NCBI RefSeq assembly: GCF_014648915.1
Contig: NZ_BMSA01000005.1
Location: 1-64,000, forward strand
Source of the DNA: Streptomyces phaeofaciens
GTDB taxonomy: Bacteria > Actinomycetota > Actinomycetes > Streptomycetales > Streptomycetaceae
Length of the DNA stretch: 64,000 nucleotides
Direction: 5' to 3'
Below are positions 27,901 through 36,254 of the stretch, piece by piece (the first letter of the stretch is position 1; the number at the start of each line of letters is the position of its first letter). Both the position numbers and the translations under genes were made by a program. Below the pieces are notes generated by a model. That model was not told the DNA's origin, ran no database searches, and was given only the letters and a program-made list of their open reading frames with translations.

Positions 27901-29557
27901 GGACGGTGTCCCAGGCGGCCACGGCGGTCTTCTCGGCGTCGCTGGCGGCGAGGGCCGCGCGCGCGGGGTCGGCGTCGGGCGCGCTGTCGTCCAGCCAGCC
28001 CGCGCGGACGGCCTCGGCGGTCTCCTGCTCGACCTCGGCGAGGCGCTGGCGCAGGTGGCCGATCTCGCTGCGGGCGCGCTGCGCCTCGGTGGCGGCGGAC
28101 GTGGAGTCCCGGTGCGCGCTCTCGCCGGCCTCCTGGAGGGCGGCGGAGCGCTCCTCCCCCTCGTTGGCGACGGTCTCGGCGCTCTCGGCGGCGGCGTGCA
28201 GGGCCCGGACGAGGTCGACGGCGGCCCGGGTGCGGGCGGCGAGGGCCGGGGCGGCGTCCCGCTCGGCCTCCTGGATGGCGGCGGACACGCGGGCGACCCG
28301 GTCGGCGGCGGCGCGGTGGCGCAGCACGACCTCGGCGGCCTGCCAGGCGGAGTGCAGGGTGCGCGCGTCGGCGAGTTCGCGCTTCTGGGCGGCGGCGGAC
28401 TTCTCGGTGGCGGCGAGCGCCAGTGAGGCGTGCCGGTAGGCGAGTTCGGCGGCGATCAGCGCGCTGCGTTCGCGCGCTCCCTCGGAGTGCGTGACGGCGT
28501 AGGCGGCGGCCGTGACCCGCTGGGCGAGGTCGGTGGCCCGCGCGCGTTCCCGCACGGCCCGGGCGGAGAGCCGGCGGGCCAGCGTGCGCGTACGGCGTTC
28601 GGCGCCCGCGTGGACGTCACGCGCGCGTGAGCGGGTCTCGGCGGCCTCGACGATCCGGCCGAGCAGGTCCGCCGATCCGGCGGTGAAGTCCCGTTCGGCG
28701 ATCAGCTCGGCGCGCCGGCCCAGTTTGTTGCCGAAGCCGCCGACGAGGTCGGCGAGCCCGTCGGTGTCCCGGGTGTCGGTGACCGCCCGCAGCAGCAGGT
28801 CGGTGAAGTCGGAGTCCTTCTTGACGGCGAAGAGGCCGGCGGCCTCGCCCTCGTCGGCGTTCATCTCCCGCTGGTAGCGGAAGAGTTCGGGGTCGAGGCC
28901 CAGCTCGCCGAGGTGTTCGATCCAGCGGTCGTGGATCTCCTCCCAGTGCACCTCCAGATGCGGGTACGCCTTCCCCGCGTCGGTCAGGGCGTCCCGGAAC
29001 CCCTTCATGGTGCGGCGGCGCCCCCGCGCCCCGGAGACGCCCTCGACGGGCGGGCGTACGGCGGTGGACTCGGCGACGGGCAGGTTGTCCAGGCTGAGGC
29101 CGGGCCCGGGCCGGAAGGAGTACCAGGCCTCGGCGAACTTCCGCGGGTCGTTGGACACCTGCCGGCCGCGCCACTCGCTGGCCTTGCCGACGACGACGCA
29201 CTCGCCGGTGAGTACGTGCTGCCACTCCAGCGCCACGTGTCCGCAGTCGTCGGCGAGCAGGAACTTGCGCAGCACGCCGGAGCTGGCGCCGCCGAGGGTG
29301 TTGCGGTGGCCGGGGAGCATCACCGAGAAGATCAGCTTCAGGAGTACGGACTTGCCGCCGCCGTTCTCCAGGAAGAGCACGCCGGCGGGCGCGGGCCGGC
29401 GCGGCGGGCCGACCGGCTCGTCCTGGAAGAACTCCGCCTGCATGGGGGCGGGGTCGGGCACGACGTCGCCGACGCCCCGCAGGTCAAGCACGGTGTCGGC
29501 ATAGCGCGCACCGGCGGGACCGATGGAGTAGAGGCGGACCCGGGACAGCTCGTACAT
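24932..29557 (-). CDS. SMC/MukB-like coiled-coil ATPase
   Basis: The 1541-residue protein has the plan of an SMC-type ATPase. An N-terminal ATP-binding half carries LFLENGGGKSVLL (Walker A, Lys69). Long Ala/Glu/Arg/Leu coiled coils run from about 290 to 1380 and are broken at about 620-795 by a globular hinge-like part (LPGWRYLAQAV, VDGVIITDPDS) that recalls the MukB hinge neighbourhood. A C-terminal half carries the ABC signature SGGQ (1406-1409) and Walker B GTLFLDNP (Asp1443). The usual glutamate after that Asp is Asn1444. It is the last gene of a three-gene operon with two probable accessory subunits, 100 bp after the second. The arrangement matches MukBEF, MksBEF and Wadjet JetABC, but no JetD-type nuclease gene is adjacent. 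DNA loop extrusion or chromosome/plasmid handling is inferred. Confidence 0.85.
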   Translation of the reverse strand: MYELSRVRLYSIGPAGARYADTVLDLRGVGDVVPDPAPMQAEFFQDEPVGPPRRPAPAGVLFLENGGGKSVLLKLIFSVMLPGHRNTLGGASSGVLRKFLLADDCGHVALEWQHVLTGECVVVGKASEWRGRQVSNDPRKFAEAWYSFRPGPGLSLDNLPVAESTAVRPPVEGVSGARGRRRTMKGFRDALTDAGKAYPHLEVHWEEIHDRWIEHLGELGLDPELFRYQREMNADEGEAAGLFAVKKDSDFTDLLLRAVTDTRDTDGLADLVGGFGNKLGRRAELIAERDFTAGSADLLGRIVEAAETRSRARDVHAGAERRTRTLARRLSARAVRERARATDLAQRVTAAAYAVTHSEGARERSALIAAELAYRHASLALAATEKSAAAQKRELADARTLHSAWQAAEVVLRHRAAADRVARVSAAIQEAERDAAPALAARTRAAVDLVRALHAAAESAETVANEGEERSAALQEAGESAHRDSTSAATEAQRARSEIGHLRQRLAEVEQETAEAVRAGWLDDSAPDADPARAALAASDAEKTAVAAWDTVREESRRATEHAREAASAESRAELTAARAADAATAAHRSYEAERRLAENLAGEERLVELLGLTGPTSRGPIPQPRQEGDPGEALLTPEDLDRCADELRELLDDAVSSAERQLFELRTAAADDSRILGALGDGGLLPPGPDVLATVEFLGEHGIPALPGWRYLAQAVDPADHARVLAARPELVDGVIITDPDSHARAREALSEAALLPRSAVAVGTAAALLAPTPAADAHSGDVFLVPPNPAMHDEHAADEERQALRARATERDEDIRRLAARLGKDRELSARLASWRTGCPAGRLAELARAAAEARAFAEESEAELAEARTVRAETDEAAAEAAQVRDEKQEAAQKARRAADALAGLAFRLRERAGWQVKLRELADDAAESEARAQTCLERARAADEDRRAAQRAADDARRTARALRAERSEIAGAPDDVPEAAADAPGPSLPALREAHRAASQLYEKVGVGADLRAEQARAESDESAARAELDRLSNKVRTRAEQLLQSPDGSDGPSRQAAAARAEELVQLLETRMSTASEQLGRLRGEAERHAPEDGEAHTELSEELQPRDAEHAQVLLRTATAELASRTEALAQAREAHAELLDAHRAAEDAAGGFDEIAAMLRDLLREQTREHSEEEQETPEPYPGTLEEARGSAAETRRSLRGCAGDLSAAESAVREAGDVLVRHANSTRYEQVRTPARQQIRELPAAALPEHAQKWADAFAPRLRVLTDELAQLERNRDSIVDRLRGLVESALATLRSAQRLSRLPEGLGEWSGQEFLRIRFEEPDQATLTERLGEVIDEATRAAVKKNSDLRRDGMSLLLRGVGAALQPKGVAVEILKPDAVLRAERVPVGQMGDVFSGGQLLTAAIALYCTMAALRSNDRGRDKHRHAGTLFLDNPIGRANATYLLELQRAVSDALGVQLLYTTGLFDTTALAEFPLVIRLRNDADLRAGLKYISVEEHLRPGLPQQPQAGEAGHSEITATRMYKRPAPSAS

Positions 29558-29657
29558 GGCGGACTCTCGTAAGTCTTCGGCAGATCAGAGGGGGGATCGG
29601 TCGGTGGGTTGGCGGATCAGTGGGGTGATCGAGGCGTTCGGGAGGGGAGCGGGTCGT

Positions 29658-30536
29658 TCAGGAGTGGAACGGCAGTCCGGCGTCGGCCACCAGGTCCAGG
29701 TCGTCGCTCTCCTCGGGGGGCAGCAGCGTCGGGGTGCCGTCGGTGACCGGGACGACGCCCAGTTCCAGCAGCTCGGCCAGGGCGGCGCTGCCCGCCATGT
29801 CCCGTACCTGGAGCTGGTAGCGGGCCGTGGTGCGGTAGGTGCCGCCGTTGTCGTCGCCGGTCCGCTGGAGGAAACCCGACTCGGTGAGGAAGGCGACGGC
29901 CTTGCCGACGATCCCGGTGGTCGAGCCGGCGAGTCTGCGGGCGTCCTTGGTGGCGCCGGCGGCGCTGCGTCTGGCCCAGATCCGCCAGGCGGCCTCAAGC
30001 CCCGGCGCGTCGGTGGCCGGGTCGGTGTTCTCGCCCTGTTCCTCGGCCCGCTCCTCCAGGCGGCGGCAGGCCTGCCGGACGAAGGCGTCGACGCCGTTGA
30101 CGCTGACCCGCCCGATGTAACCGTCGTCGGCGAGGTCCTCGGGGCGCGGGAAGGCCATCGCGGCGACGGCGAGATGGGCGAGCCCGTGCAGGAAGCGGTC
30201 GCCGCCGTCGGCGGACGTACGACGCGCGTAGTCGCCCATGCGTACGGCGAACACCGAGTCCTCGGCGGCGGTCACGGCCATCCCCGCGCGCGGGGACACC
30301 TCCAGCACGACGAGTCCGAGCCCGGCGGCGATCGCGTCGGCGAGCCGCGCGAACGCCGGGTCCTCGCGGTGGCGGCGCAGCAGCTCGGCGTACTCCTGGT
30401 CGCGGGCGGGCTGGAGTCTGGGCTGGAGCCCGAAGGCGACGAGCCGCGCCGCGTCCGCGGCGTCGGCGGGGGTGACGGCGGCGCTCGCCGACGGGGCGGG
30501 GGCCTCCGGTTCACTCCGGTCGACGTGCTCGGTCAC
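29658..30536 (-). CDS. MukE/JetB-like winged-helix accessory subunit (putative)
   Basis: This 292-residue protein lies between the kleisin-like and SMC-like genes. It has a disordered Pro/Ala-rich start and then two segments that look like winged helices, the second around GIVGKAVAFLTESGFLQRT ... GTYRTTARYQLQVRD. Size, position and predicted fold fit the KITE-type subunit (MukE, MksE, JetB) of SMC complexes, but direct sequence similarity to a named family was not recognised. The GTG at 30536 has GAGGAG about nine bases upstream. The gap from the upstream gene is 52 bp. The C-terminus is acidic (LLPPEESDDLDLV). Confidence 0.7.
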   Translation of the reverse strand: MTEHVDRSEPEAPAPSASAAVTPADAADAARLVAFGLQPRLQPARDQEYAELLRRHREDPAFARLADAIAAGLGLVVLEVSPRAGMAVTAAEDSVFAVRMGDYARRTSADGGDRFLHGLAHLAVAAMAFPRPEDLADDGYIGRVSVNGVDAFVRQACRRLEERAEEQGENTDPATDAPGLEAAWRIWARRSAAGATKDARRLAGSTTGIVGKAVAFLTESGFLQRTGDDNGGTYRTTARYQLQVRDMAGSAALAELLELGVVPVTDGTPTLLPPEESDDLDLVADAGLPFHS

Positions 30537-30588
30537 GGTTTCGGCTCCTCAATGTGCTCGGATGCGGTGGTTCGGTTCACGGGGCGGG

Positions 30589-32148
30589 TCATGCCGCCTC
30601 CGTACGGTCCGCCGCCATCCCCGCGGCGTCGAGCAGGGCGGTGCCCACTATCAGGTCGGCGCCGCCGAACTCGGGGTCGTCCAGTTCGGTGCCGTCGTCC
30701 ACGGCGAACAGCAGCTTCTCCTCGCCCTGGCGGTAGGCGGTGCCCACGGGCGGGCTGGCGGCGTGCACGGCCAGCAGGGCGACCAGGTAGGCCAGATCGG
30801 CGTCGCCCGTGGCCCGTGCCTCCTCCAGCAGCCCCGACAGCCGGCGCGGCGCGTCGGCGGGCAGGTCGAGCAGATCCTTGGCCGTCGCGAGCTGCTCCTC
30901 GCTGAACCGGCTGTCGTCCGGGGTGGCGATGAGGTCGGGCTCGGGCATCTCCGCGCCGAGGTGCTCGCGCTCCACCGGCGGGGTCAGCAGCAGGTCGACC
31001 AGGTCGCCGATCCGCACGGCGGCCGGTGTGCGCAGGCCGGTCCCGCGGGCGAAGAACGCGCCGGTGACCCGGGTCGCCTGCTCCAGCGGCAACGGCAGGA
31101 CGGGGGCGACGAGGTGGCCGTAGAGGTCGATCCCGGAGGACGTCATCGGCGTGGCGAAGGCCTGGCGGTCCTGTTCGGCGCGGAACAGCGGGCCGGCCTC
31201 CAGCAGGCGGGACTGGAGCTGGGTGTGGCGGCGGATGCAGTCCTTGACGATGTCGACGAGCTCGGCGGCCCGGCGCTTGTTCTCGGCGTCCTCGATCTCG
31301 TCGCGGGCCTTGCGGATGTTGGTGAGGATCGCGTTCTCGTGGCGGTAGCGGTCGGCGACGTGATCGAGGGCCTCGGCGATCATGTCGGGGACGGCGTTGA
31401 GCCAGTCCACCGCGCGGACGTTGCGGCGGGTGGCCTCCAGGGCCCGGCGGAGGGTCTCGGAGTACTGCACGGTCCGGTAGCGGGCCTGTTCCGCGGCGAG
31501 CTGGGCGTCGGCGAGGCGCCCGCGCCGGATGAGGACCTCCAGCTTGACCTCGGCGGCGATCTGCGCGCTGGTGACGTCGGTGTCGAGGGCGCCGACGAGG
31601 ACGTTGACCGCCTCGTCGGTCGTGCGGAGATAGACCGTGCCGTCGTGGCCGGGGACCTCCTCGACCAGCTTGAAGTCGTAGTCCCGGCGGACATAGGTGC
31701 CGTCGGCCGCGAAGGTGCCGTAGACCGCGCGGAAGCCACGGTCGACGCTGCCGACGTTGATGAGGTTCTCCAGGACCCAGCCGGCCACCCGCTCGTGCTC
31801 GGCGACGGGCCGGCGGGGCGCCTGTGCGGCGATGCGGGGGATGAGCCGGGCGACGATCTGGTCGTGGTCGGCGCCGGTGTCGAAGTCCATGTTGAGTGTG
31901 ACCAGGTCGATGGCGGCGAGGGCGATCTCCGCCATGCCGTACACCGAGTACTCGCCGGCGAGGTTCGCCTTGCGCGCGTCGAGGTCGTGCAGCGGTGCCG
32001 TGCAGGCGAGCGCGCGCAGCCGCCGCGCCAGCCCCTCGTCGGCGGCCGGGCCCGGAGCCGGGCGCGGCCCCGCGCTGAGCTGGGGCGGAACACGGTCCGT
32101 CGAAGCAGGCGAAGTCACGGTGCACAGACTAGGTCCTCGGTCTGACAT
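30589..32148 (-). CDS. MukF/JetA-like kleisin subunit (putative)
   Basis: The 519-residue protein is the first gene of the SMC-like operon. It is largely helical, with an N-terminal domain (about 40-190) that could hold winged helices, a long charged helical middle (RDEIEDAENKRRAAELVDIVKDCIRRH, about 285-320) and a C-terminal region. By order, size and helical character it corresponds to MukF, MksF or JetA, the kleisin that bridges SMC heads. This is inferred from context, not from a recognised motif. The start is ATG 32148 or GTG 32118; neither has a strong ribosome site. A 22-bp tandem repeat lies 58 bp upstream, between this gene and the GntR gene. Confidence 0.7.
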   Translation of the reverse strand: MSDRGPSLCTVTSPASTDRVPPQLSAGPRPAPGPAADEGLARRLRALACTAPLHDLDARKANLAGEYSVYGMAEIALAAIDLVTLNMDFDTGADHDQIVARLIPRIAAQAPRRPVAEHERVAGWVLENLINVGSVDRGFRAVYGTFAADGTYVRRDYDFKLVEEVPGHDGTVYLRTTDEAVNVLVGALDTDVTSAQIAAEVKLEVLIRRGRLADAQLAAEQARYRTVQYSETLRRALEATRRNVRAVDWLNAVPDMIAEALDHVADRYRHENAILTNIRKARDEIEDAENKRRAAELVDIVKDCIRRHTQLQSRLLEAGPLFRAEQDRQAFATPMTSSGIDLYGHLVAPVLPLPLEQATRVTGAFFARGTGLRTPAAVRIGDLVDLLLTPPVEREHLGAEMPEPDLIATPDDSRFSEEQLATAKDLLDLPADAPRRLSGLLEEARATGDADLAYLVALLAVHAASPPVGTAYRQGEEKLLFAVDDGTELDDPEFGGADLIVGTALLDAAGMAADRTEAA

Positions 32149-32205
32149 CGACCCAAACGACCGGAGTTGCGATCACCGTCAGGACGGCGCGAGAAGATCG
32201 CCCGG

Positions 32206-32315
32206 GGCGGACCCTGCCGCGGCCTCCGGCGGACCCTGCCGCGGCCTCCGGCGGACCCTGCCGCGGGATCGGGCGGTCCCTGCCGCGGCCTCCGGCGGAC
32301 CCTGCCGCGGGCTCG
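32206..32315. repeat. 22-bp tandem repeat, five copies, upstream of SMC-like operon
   Basis: Five units of exactly 22 bp start at 32206, 32228, 32250, 32272 and 32294, each beginning GGCGG(A/T)CCCTGCCGC and containing CCGCGG. A sixth, degenerate unit (32316 on) overlaps the end of the GntR gene. The units differ mainly in the last six bases. The array lies between the GntR stop and the start of the kleisin-like gene. Confidence 0.9.
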
Positions 32316-32322
32316 GGCGGTC

Positions 32323-33027
32323 TCAGCCGCCGGTGAGGTCGTCCCCGACCCGGCGCCGGTAGGCCTCCACCACCCGCTCCAGCGAGTCGCCCAGGTACCC
32401 GGCCAGCAGCCGCTCGGCCTCCGTCCGGTCGCCCGCGCGGAGCGTCTGGAGGATCTGCCGGTTGCGGGCGAGGTAGGGCTCGTGCAGCCGGCGCGGATCG
32501 TCGACGACGTGGAAGGCGAGGCGCAGCTCGGCGAAGACGCTGCGCATCAGCTCGTCGGTGCGATCGCTTCCGGCCAGGGCGACCAGCGCCCGGTGGAAGT
32601 GGATGTTGGCGGTGCCCAGCGTTTTCCAGTCGCCTTCGCGCGTAGCCCGCAGCCCCTCCTCGACGGCCTCGGCGAGCCCGTCGAGCGCGTACGGCGGCTC
32701 TCCGAGGCCTCGGACGACGGCGCACTCGACGAGGATGCGGGTGCGGTAGATGTCCTCGACGTCCTCGATGGTCAGGACCCGGACGAAGACACCCCGGTTC
32801 AGTTCGTGGACGAGCAGGCGCTCGTGCGTGAGCAGCCGGAACGCCTCGCGGAGGGTGTTGCGGGACACACCGAGCGCCCCGCCGATGCCGTCCTCCGACA
32901 GCCGGGTTCCCGGCGGGAAGTACCCCTCGGCGATCCGGCCCCTGAGGATGTCCGAAACCCGCTCGGCCGTGCTCGTGCGGCCCAGGAGGGCGCGGTCGTC
33001 GGCCAGTCCCGCCAGCTGCTCTGCCAT
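32323..33027 (-). CDS. GntR-family regulator, FCD subfamily
   Basis: This 234-residue protein has an N-terminal winged helix (TAERVSDILRGRIAEGYFPPGTRLSEDGIGGALGVSRNTLREAFRLLTHERLL, about 19-70) and an all-helical FCD effector domain whose metal-binding type residues include the HFHRALVALAG histidines. FCD regulators usually sense carboxylic or amino acids. It is divergent from the 5-oxoproline operon with a 205-bp intergenic region holding a perfect 19-bp palindrome, so it is probably the local repressor responding to 5-oxoproline or a related acid. The ATG at 33027 is the only sensible start. Confidence 0.88.
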   Translation of the reverse strand: MAEQLAGLADDRALLGRTSTAERVSDILRGRIAEGYFPPGTRLSEDGIGGALGVSRNTLREAFRLLTHERLLVHELNRGVFVRVLTIEDVEDIYRTRILVECAVVRGLGEPPYALDGLAEAVEEGLRATREGDWKTLGTANIHFHRALVALAGSDRTDELMRSVFAELRLAFHVVDDPRRLHEPYLARNRQILQTLRAGDRTEAERLLAGYLGDSLERVVEAYRRRVGDDLTGG

Positions 33028-33075
33028 GCCCGGAATTCAATCGCAGGCACGAGAACGAAACAACACGGGTATTGA

Positions 33076-33094
33076 AGGATCGTTCAACGATCCT
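33076..33094. promoter_or_regulatory. probable operator for the GntR/FCD regulator
   Basis: AGGATCGTTCAACGATCCT is a palindrome with perfect 9-bp arms around one central base. It lies in the divergent region between the GntR gene (start 33027) and the MFS gene (start 33233), 49 bp from the former. FCD regulators commonly bind such short-spaced palindromes, so it is the best candidate for the operator of both transcripts. Confidence 0.65.
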
Positions 33095-33232
33095 CTACCT
33101 TGCTGACACAGGCGCCGCCCCGTCCCCACCGCGGCGCCCCCGCACCCGCTCCCGCACGGCACGGCACAGCACGGCTCAGTCCCAGCACGGCTCAGTCCCA
33201 GCACCCTCCGTCATCCCTCTGCGAGGTGCCCG

Positions 33233-34534
33233 ATGAGCACGACTCCTCCACCGCGGACCGCCACCGCCGACCCGCGCCCCTCCTCCGCCGAGCACCTCCC
33301 CGACGACGGGGCGTTCGCCTGGCTGCGGGCCCTCGGCCCGCGCGGCCGCCGCGCCTTCGCCGGCGCCTTCGGCGGCTACGCCCTCGACTCCTACGACTAC
33401 TTCACGCTGCCCCTGAGCATGGTCGCGCTGGCCGCGTACTTCGGCCTGGACAGCGGCCAGACCGGCCTGTTCACCACCGTCACCCTGGTCGTCTCGGCGG
33501 TCGGCGGCGCCGTCGCGGGCGTGCTGGCGGACCGGATCGGCCGGGTCAGGGCCCTGATGATCACGGTGATCACGTACGCCGTGTTCACCGTCGCCTGCGG
33601 CTTCGCGCCGAACTACGAGACGCTGCTGGTCTTCCGGGCCCTCCAGGGGCTCGGCTTCGGCGGCGAGTGGGCGGTCGGCGCGATCCTGGTCGCCGAGTAC
33701 GCCGACGCCCGGCACCGGGGCCGCACCATGGGCGCCGTCCAGAGTTCCTGGGCGGTCGGCTGGGGCCTCGCGGCGATCGTGTACACGCTGGTCTTCTCGG
33801 TCTTCGGCGACGACGTGGCCTGGCGCGTGATGTTCTGGACGGGCGCCCTGCCCGCGCTGCTCGTGGTGTGGATGCGGCGCCGGGTGAAGGACGCCCCCAC
33901 GGCCGAGGCCGCACGCGAGCGGAACGCCGGGAAGGGCTCGTTCCCGGCGATCTTCAAGGGCCGGCTGCTGCGGACGACGTTCTTCGCCGCGCTGCTGTCG
34001 ACCGGCGTCCAGGGCGGCTACTACACCCTGGCGACCTGGGTGCCGACGTATCTGAAGTCGGAACGCGGTCTGTCCGTGGTCGGCACCGGCGGCTATCTGA
34101 CGTTCCTGATCTCGGGCGCCTTCCTCGGCTATCTGACCGGCGGCCACCTCACCGACCGGCTGGGCCGGCGCCGCAACATCTGGCTCTTCGCCCTGCTGTC
34201 GGCGGTCTGCATCCTGGCGTACGCGAACATCCCGGACGGCGCCAACGCCCTGCTGCTCGTGCTCGGCTTCCCGCTCGGGTTCTGCATGTCGGCCATCTTC
34301 AGCGGCTTCGGGTCCTATCTGAGCGAGCTGTACCCGACGGCCGTGCGCGGCACCGGGCAGGGCTTCACGTACAACACCGGCCGCGCCGTGGGCGCCGTCT
34401 TCCCCACCACGGTCGGCTTCCTGGCCGACAGCTGGGGTGTGGGCGGCGCGCTGGTCTTCGGCGCGATCGGCTACGCAATCGCCGCCCTGGCACTGCTGGG
34501 GCTGCCGGAGACGCGCGGCAAGGAGCTCGAGTGA
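33233..34534 (+). CDS. MFS transporter of the 5-oxoproline operon
   Basis: The 433-residue protein is a twelve-helix major facilitator of the metabolite:H+ symporter type. The loop motif [13 protein letters not shown] (helices 2-3), the repeated [13 protein letters not shown] after helix 8 and [12 protein letters not shown] are all visible. It leads an operon with DUF1445 and pxpABC, overlapping the next gene by GTGA, so it probably imports 5-oxoproline (pyroglutamate) or a precursor. In Bacillus subtilis the equivalent position is held by the NRAMP-type YcsG. The ATG at 33233 has GCGAGG upstream. Confidence 0.85.
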   Translation: MSTTPPPRTATADPRPSSAEHLPDDGAFAWLRALGPRGRRAFAGAFGGYALDSYDYFTLPLSMVALAAYFGLDSGQTGLFTTVTLVVSAVGGAVAGVLADRIGRVRALMITVITYAVFTVACGFAPNYETLLVFRALQGLGFGGEWAVGAILVAEYADARHRGRTMGAVQSSWAVGWGLAAIVYTLVFSVFGDDVAWRVMFWTGALPALLVVWMRRRVKDAPTAEAARERNAGKGSFPAIFKGRLLRTTFFAALLSTGVQGGYYTLATWVPTYLKSERGLSVVGTGGYLTFLISGAFLGYLTGGHLTDRLGRRRNIWLFALLSAVCILAYANIPDGANALLLVLGFPLGFCMSAIFSGFGSYLSELYPTAVRGTGQGFTYNTGRAVGAVFPTTVGFLADSWGVGGALVFGAIGYAIAALALLGLPETRGKELE

Positions 34535-35475
34535 ACCGTCCGGCCCCCGCCCCCACCGAGGACCGCCGGCCGGCCCTCACCGAACGCCGCCCGTCCGCCC
34601 TCGCCGAAGACGGTCCTTCGCCTCTCGGCGGACACCTGGACGGACACCGTCCGTCGCCCGTCGTCGAGGACCGTCCCCTGACCCTCGTCGACGGCCACGC
34701 GCACGCGTGGAGCCCCGTGAGCGCCCGGGCCCGCTTCCGGGCGGGCCTCGCGGGCCCCACGGCCGGGGTCTCGGCGGGCCACACCCAGGTCAACCTGATC
34801 TCGGTGCCCGCCGACTGGGCGTACGAGATGCTCCTGTTCTGCCAGCGCAACCCGAAGCCGTGTCCGGTGCTCGACGTCACCGACGCCGGTTCCTGGACGA
34901 CCGTGCTGGCCGAGGGGGCCGACCTGCGCACCGATCTGCCGCGCTACCGGGTGTGGGAGCACGGCGAGCTGGTGGACGAGCCGACCGACGCGCGCGCGTA
35001 CTGGCGCGAGGACCTGGTGTCGTTCCTGATCGGATGCAGCTTCACCTTCGAGTGGGCGCTGGCCGGGGCGGGCGTCCCGATCCGCCATGTCGAGCAGGGG
35101 CGCAACGTCCCGATGTACGTGACGAACCGTCAGTGCAGGCCGGCGGGACGGCTGCACGGGCCGATGGTGGTGTCCATGCGCCCGGTGCCGCCGGTGCACC
35201 TGGCGGCCGCCATCCGGGAGAGCGGTCTGCTCCCGGCGGTGCACGGCAGCCCCGTACACTGCGGCGATCCGTCGGGACTGGGCATCGACGACCTCGGCCG
35301 GCCCGACTTCGGCGATCCGGTGGACGCCGAGCCGGACGACATCCCGGTGTTCTGGGCCTGCGGTGTGACCCCGCAGGCCGCCGTGATGGCCTCGCGCCCG
35401 CCGTTCGCCCTCACCCACGCCCCGGGGCAGATGTTCCTCACCGACGCCCGCGACGAGCAGTACCGCGTGGCCTGA
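34531..35475 (+). CDS. DUF1445 hydro-lyase/D-glutamate cyclase-like protein (YcsI family)
   Basis: This 314-residue protein has a 50-residue poorly conserved N-terminal extension and then a DUF1445 domain, with [33 protein letters not shown] and [12 protein letters not shown] as recognisable blocks. DUF1445 is annotated as putative hydro-lyase and forms part of mammalian D-glutamate cyclase, which converts D-glutamate to 5-oxo-D-proline. In B. subtilis the homologue YcsI sits with the 5-oxoprolinase genes as here. The GTG at 34531 overlaps the MFS stop and has AGGAG upstream. A later internal start that removes the low-complexity extension is possible. Confidence 0.82.
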   Translation: MNRPAPAPTEDRRPALTERRPSALAEDGPSPLGGHLDGHRPSPVVEDRPLTLVDGHAHAWSPVSARARFRAGLAGPTAGVSAGHTQVNLISVPADWAYEMLLFCQRNPKPCPVLDVTDAGSWTTVLAEGADLRTDLPRYRVWEHGELVDEPTDARAYWREDLVSFLIGCSFTFEWALAGAGVPIRHVEQGRNVPMYVTNRQCRPAGRLHGPMVVSMRPVPPVHLAAAIRESGLLPAVHGSPVHCGDPSGLGIDDLGRPDFGDPVDAEPDDIPVFWACGVTPQAAVMASRPPFALTHAPGQMFLTDARDEQYRVA

Positions 35476-35495
35476 GCAGGAGACACTTGGGATTC

Positions 35496-36254
35496 ATGAG
35501 CACCATCGATCTGAACGCCGACCTCGGCGAGGGCTTCGGCCGCTGGCGGCTCACCGACGACGAACAGCTGCTGTCCGTCGTGACGAGCGCCAACGTGGCC
35601 TGCGGGTTCCACGCCGGGGACCCGGTCACCATGCGCCGGGTGTGCGAGCTGGCGGCCGAGCGCGGCGTGACGATCGGCGCGCAGGTGTCCTACCGGGACC
35701 TGGCGGGGTTCGGGCGGCGCGCGATGGACGTGCCGCCCGCCGAACTGGCCGCCGAGGTGGCGTACCAGATCGGTGCCCTGGAGGTCTTCGCCCGGGCGGC
35801 GGGCGCACGCGTGGCGTACGTCAAGCCGCACGGCGCGCTCTACAACCGGGTCGTGCACGACGAGCGGCAGGCCGCCGCGGTGGTGGACGGGGTGCTCCTC
35901 GCCGACGCCACCCTGCCCGTGCTGGGGCTGCCCGGCTCACGTCTGCTGGCGCTGGCCGGGAAGGCGGGGCTGCCGGCCGTCCCGGAGGCGTTCGCGGACC
36001 GCGCGTACACCGAGCAGGGCACGCTGGTGCCGCGCTCGGAGGACGGGGCGGTCGTGACCGATCCGGACGCCGTCGTGGAGCGCTCGGTGCGCCTGGCCCG
36101 CACCGGTACGGTCACCTCCCGCGCGGGCTCGTCGCTCGCGGTACGCGCGCGTTCCCTGTGCCTGCACGGCGACACGCCCGGCGCGGTGGAGCTGGCCCGC
36201 CGGGTCCGGCGCGGCCTGGAGGAGTCGGGCGTACAGGTGGAGGCGTTCGTATGA
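35496..36254 (+). CDS. pxpA: 5-oxoprolinase subunit A (LamB/YcsF family)
   Basis: PxpA with PxpB and PxpC hydrolyses 5-oxoproline to glutamate at the cost of ATP. The 252-residue protein begins with the hallmark IDLNADLGEGFG and has NVACGFHAGDP, VSYRDLAGFGRR, VKPHGALYN and the C-terminal SLCLHGDTPGAV. Length matches the family. The ATG at 35496 is 20 bp after the DUF1445 gene. pxpB follows with an ATGA overlap. Confidence 0.94.
   Translation: MSTIDLNADLGEGFGRWRLTDDEQLLSVVTSANVACGFHAGDPVTMRRVCELAAERGVTIGAQVSYRDLAGFGRRAMDVPPAELAAEVAYQIGALEVFARAAGARVAYVKPHGALYNRVVHDERQAAAVVDGVLLADATLPVLGLPGSRLLALAGKAGLPAVPEAFADRAYTEQGTLVPRSEDGAVVTDPDAVVERSVRLARTGTVTSRAGSSLAVRARSLCLHGDTPGAVELARRVRRGLEESGVQVEAFV

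Noticed and set aside
24986..28426. 1146-codon + strand frame opposite the SMC-like gene
   Set aside because: Glycine/valine/leucine-rich shadow of the coiled-coil gene with no ribosome site or domain; the minus strand has ATPase motifs.
24932..32148. Complete Wadjet defence system
   Set aside because: No JetD-type nuclease gene was found on either side or elsewhere in the window, so only a Wadjet/Muk-like core is claimed.
32206..32322. CRISPR array or iteron origin
   Set aside because: Repeats are contiguous with no spacers, and no replication initiator gene lies nearby; regulatory or structural role preferred.
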